A program made the translations under genes and the position numbers. From assembly GCA_902772945.1 (NCBI GenBank), contig CACYCU010000085.1:1-15004 (forward strand): a stretch of 15,004 nucleotides of DNA, given 5' to 3'. Below, piece after piece: positions 12,533 to 15,004 of the stretch. The notes below the pieces were generated by a model. The model made no database searches. It was not told where the DNA came from and saw nothing but the letters and a program-made list of their open reading frames with translations. This DNA is from an uncultured bacterium (GTDB taxonomy: Bacteria > Cyanobacteriota > Vampirovibrionia > Gastranaerophilales > Gastranaerophilaceae). Position 1 is the first letter of the stretch, and the number at the start of each line of letters is the position of its first letter.

Positions 12533-13348
12533 ATGAATAAGATTAAACTAAGAGATTTTGAAATAGGCGGGGACAAGCTTACTATTTTAGCAGGCCCTTG
12601 TGCTGCAGAAAGTCAAGAAATTTTGGATGAAACTGCTTGCACTTTAAAAGAAATCACAAAAAAACTAGGCATAAATTTTGTTTTTAAGTCATCTTTTGAC
12701 AAAGCAAATCGTTCTTCTATTACATCTTATAGAGGCCCGGGGATGGAAAAAGGGCTTGATATGCTGCAAAAGATAAAAGATAAGTATGATTTGCCAATTG
12801 TAACTGATATTCACACACCCGATCAGGCGGAGCCTACCGCAAAAGTCGCTGATATTATACAAATCCCTGCTTTTTTATGCAGACAAACAGATTTGCTTGT
12901 TGCTGCAGCTAAGACAGGTAAAATTGTAAATATTAAAAAAGGTCAATTTTTAGCACCCGAACAGATGGGTTCTCTTGTGAAAAAAGTTGAAGATAGCGGA
13001 AATCACCAAATTCTTTTGACAGATAGAGGCTGCTCTTTTGGATATAATAATTTGGTAGTTGATTTTAGAGCAATACCTATTATGCAATCTTTTGGATATC
13101 CTGTTGTATTTGATGCAACACACAGTGTTCAACTCCCCGGTGCTCAGGGTAATTGTTCCGGCGGAGATAGAAGATTTGTACCAACCCTTGCAAAGGCAGC
13201 AATGGCTGCAGGTGCAAATGTTTTATTTTTTGAAGTTCATCCGGATCCTGATAAAGGACTTTGTGATGGTCCAAATATGATTGCACTAAAAGATGCAGAA
13301 GCTCTTTTCAAAATTTGCAAAGAAATATTTGATTTGGTAAGAAAATAA
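12533..13348 (+). CDS. kdsA: 3-deoxy-8-phosphooctulonate (Kdo-8-P) synthase
   Basis: A complete 271-residue TIM-barrel enzyme joining arabinose-5-phosphate and phosphoenolpyruvate to give Kdo-8-phosphate, the precursor of the inner core sugar of LPS. Family stretches: LAGPCAAES, FKSSFDKANRSS, SYRGPGMEKGL, PIVTDIHTPDQA, LCRQTDLL, NIKKGQFLAPEQM, DATHSVQLPGA and CSGGDRRFVP. It is the metal-dependent class: C23 (equivalent to Aquifex Cys11, where E. coli has Asn), H197, E234 and D245 are all present. The presence of this gene indicates an outer membrane with Kdo-containing glycan. It starts at an ATG without a clear ribosome site and overlaps the next gene by one base. Confidence 0.96.
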   Translation: MNKIKLRDFEIGGDKLTILAGPCAAESQEILDETACTLKEITKKLGINFVFKSSFDKANRSSITSYRGPGMEKGLDMLQKIKDKYDLPIVTDIHTPDQAEPTAKVADIIQIPAFLCRQTDLLVAAAKTGKIVNIKKGQFLAPEQMGSLVKKVEDSGNHQILLTDRGCSFGYNNLVVDFRAIPIMQSFGYPVVFDATHSVQLPGAQGNCSGGDRRFVPTLAKAAMAAGANVLFFEVHPDPDKGLCDGPNMIALKDAEALFKICKEIFDLVRK

Positions 13349-13959
13349 TGATTATAAAAACATTTACAGCAGGTTTTTTAGAAAATAATATGTATTTGCT
13401 GCTTGATGAAACATCTAAAAAGGGTGTTCTTATTGATGCAACAGAAGCTTTGCCTGAAATAATTGAAGCGGCAAACGGATATGAAATAGAGTATATTCTA
13501 CTGACTCATGGACATTTTGATCATATTTTAGGGCTGAATGATTTAAAGCAGGCCTTAAACGCAAAAGCTGTTATAAATAAAAATGATCTTGTCATATCTG
13601 ATAATATAAATGAATTTACAAGATTATTTAATCAACCTGACAGTGTACCCCCAAAATTTGAAAAATATGTTAATGACGGTGATGAAATACAAGTCGGAAA
13701 TTTAAAATTTAAAGTAATTGCAACTCCCGGGCATACAGAAGGCGGAGTTTGTTACCTTATTGACGACAAACTGTTTTCGGGGGATACTTTATTTAGAGGC
13801 AGTGTCGGAAGAACAGATCTTTTCGGCGGAAATTTTGAAAAACTTTCTGACAGTATAAAAAATAAGATTTTTAAACTTTCTGATAGAATAAAAGTATTTC
13901 CGGGACACGGACCTGAAACAACAATCGGTTATGAAAAACAATATAACGAAATAATATAA
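13348..13959 (+). CDS. Metallo-beta-lactamase-fold hydrolase (glyoxalase II-like)
   Basis: A 203-residue hydrolase of the YcbL/GloB-like branch. The two-metal site is visible in order: LLTHGHFDHILG with H54, H56, D58 and H59; ATPGHTEGGVCYLI with H129; LFSGDTLFRGSVGRTD with the bridging D146; and FPGHGPETTIGYE with H187. Length fits the short type II form, which often hydrolyses thioesters such as lactoyl-glutathione-like compounds; the actual substrate cannot be told from sequence, and the glutathione-binding C-terminal domain of true GloB is absent. The ATG shares the last base of the kdsA stop (TAATG), so translation is coupled to kdsA. pheS follows by 15 bases. Confidence 0.9.
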   Translation: MIIKTFTAGFLENNMYLLLDETSKKGVLIDATEALPEIIEAANGYEIEYILLTHGHFDHILGLNDLKQALNAKAVINKNDLVISDNINEFTRLFNQPDSVPPKFEKYVNDGDEIQVGNLKFKVIATPGHTEGGVCYLIDDKLFSGDTLFRGSVGRTDLFGGNFEKLSDSIKNKIFKLSDRIKVFPGHGPETTIGYEKQYNEII

Positions 13960-13974
13960 TTTCTGAGGAAAAAT

Positions 13975-15004
13975 ATGAAAGAACAACTTGAAAAAATATA
14001 TGCAAATGCAACAGAAGATTTGACAAAAGTTTCAACAATAGCAGAGTTGGATGAAGTCAGAGGAAAATATCTTAGCCGCAAGGGTGAATTTAATGAGATA
14101 AAGAAAAATCTTAAAAATTTGTCTGATGAAGATAAGAGAATTGTCGGAGCTTTAGCAAACGAGATTACTCAAAAGCTTGAAAATGCTTTAAAAACCAAGC
14201 ATGAAGAATTTTATAAAAAAGAATTAAATGAAAAGTTGATGAAAGAAAGAATAGATATTACCTTGCCCGGAAAATATGTTCCGCAAGGTAAGGTTCATCT
14301 TTTAACATCCACAACAAATGAGATTGTTTCTATTTTCCAAAGCTTAGGATTTTCAGTTGTTCCTCAAGAGCATTCACCGGAGGTTGAAACGGAATATTAT
14401 AATTTTGATATGCTTAATGTTCCAAAAGATCACCCTGCACGTGATGTTCAGGATACTTTTTATACAGAAATTGCAAGCAATGTTGTTTTGAGAAGTCAAA
14501 CTTCAGGTGCTCAGATTCATGCTATGGAAGGTAAAAACCCGCCGATTAGAGTCATTTCTCCGGGGCGTGTTTATAGAAACGAAAATATAAATGCCCGTAA
14601 AAATAACTTTTTCCATCAGATAGAAGGTCTATACGTTGATAAAGATATTACATTTGGTGATTTGAAGGGTGTTTTGAATGAATTTATCAGAATATATTTT
14701 GGTTCAAGCAGACCAACAAGATTTAGAAACAGCTTTTTCCCGTTTACAGAACCGTCTGCAGAAGTTGATGTTCAATGTATAATGTGTGAGGGAAAAGGCT
14801 GCAGGACATGCTCCGGCACAGGTTGGCTTGAAGTTTTAGGTTGCGGAATGGTTGACCCGAATGTGTTAAGAGGCGTTGGAATTGATCCGGATGTATATTC
14901 GGGATTTGCATTTGGAATGGGGGTTGAACGTCTTGCTATGCTGAAATATGCTGTAGATGATATCAGACTCTTTTTCAACAACGATGAAAGATTTTTAAAA
15001 CAGT
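13975..15004 (+). CDS. pheS: Phenylalanine-tRNA ligase, alpha subunit (3' end outside window)
   Basis: The first 343 residues of PheS, the catalytic subunit of the alpha2-beta2 enzyme that charges tRNA-Phe. The N-terminal coiled coil (about 1-90, EVRGKYLSRKGEFNEIKKNL) is followed by the class II core: HPARDVQDTFY, LRSQTSGAQIHAM, motif 2 FHQIEGLYVD (213-222), and motif 3 GFAFGMGVERLAMLKY (310-325), then DDIRLFFNNDERFLKQ. The four cysteines C268, C271, C276, C279 are the usual zinc-type knot (CIMCEGKGCRTC). GAGGAA lies five bases before the ATG at 13975. Most family members end within a few residues of RFLxQF, so only a few codons are missing at the window end. pheT would be expected nearby but is not visible. 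Confidence 0.97.
   Translation, partial: MKEQLEKIYANATEDLTKVSTIAELDEVRGKYLSRKGEFNEIKKNLKNLSDEDKRIVGALANEITQKLENALKTKHEEFYKKELNEKLMKERIDITLPGKYVPQGKVHLLTSTTNEIVSIFQSLGFSVVPQEHSPEVETEYYNFDMLNVPKDHPARDVQDTFYTEIASNVVLRSQTSGAQIHAMEGKNPPIRVISPGRVYRNENINARKNNFFHQIEGLYVDKDITFGDLKGVLNEFIRIYFGSSRPTRFRNSFFPFTEPSAEVDVQCIMCEGKGCRTCSGTGWLEVLGCGMVDPNVLRGVGIDPDVYSGFAFGMGVERLAMLKYAVDDIRLFFNNDERFLKQ

Noticed and set aside
14772..14981. Open frame on the minus strand inside pheS
   Set aside because: It is antisense to the strongly conserved cysteine knot and motif 3 region of pheS, so it is a shadow frame.

Overview
The window is AT-rich and gene-dense and comes from a diderm bacterium. My best guess is a gut Gastranaerophilales (Melainabacteria/Vampirovibrionia, the non-photosynthetic sister group of Cyanobacteria). 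The grounds are: an outer-membrane efflux channel with an RND pump and a Kdo-8-phosphate synthase (so probably LPS); a stand-alone prepilin-like protein with a very short leader and a hydrophobic stretch of a style common in that group; a HydE maturase (an anaerobe with an [FeFe] hydrogenase); and strong AT bias. No rRNA or taxonomic marker gene search was possible, so the assignment is inference.

Layout. 1-2826 (+): the 3' end of an RND efflux pump gene, an overlapping TolC-like gene and a small exported cupin. 2975-5715 (-): an island of four genes on the opposite strand: an unknown protein, an adenylate kinase with an extra N-terminal segment, a second unknown, and a protein-kinase-like protein. 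Three of these four unrelated proteins carry the same short (I/V)SFT(S/G) motif near the N terminus, and three start with a similar M-x-I pattern. This is the least explained part of the window. 5764-7076 (+): an AlkD-type DNA glycosylase gene overlapping an MmcQ/YjbR-type gene. 7145-9084 (+): bioB, with a candidate biotin operator over its promoter, then hydE.

9213-11761 (+): the conserved translation/transcription block rpmG - tRNA-Trp - secE - nusG - rplK - rplA, closed by a strong intrinsic terminator. Two matching RNA hairpins precede rplK and rplA and resemble the L1-binding site of 23S rRNA, so L1 probably represses its own operon at two points. rplJ/rplL do not follow. 11831-12493 (+): a cysteine-rich prepilin-like protein. 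12533-15004 (+): kdsA, a metallo-beta-lactamase-fold hydrolase and pheS, which runs off the end of the window.

Regulatory themes: several genes (alkD, hydE, kdsA) have a TATAAT-like -10 box ending only 6-8 bases before the ATG and no Shine-Dalgarno sequence, which predicts leaderless mRNAs. Other genes in the same window have good Shine-Dalgarno sites. bioB contains an uninterrupted run of 19 A within its coding frame. A 76-base nested inverted repeat built of four related 10-base units lies between rpmG and tRNA-Trp. No CRISPR array, insertion sequence, integrase or phage gene was seen, and no gene-free stretch exceeds 300 bases.
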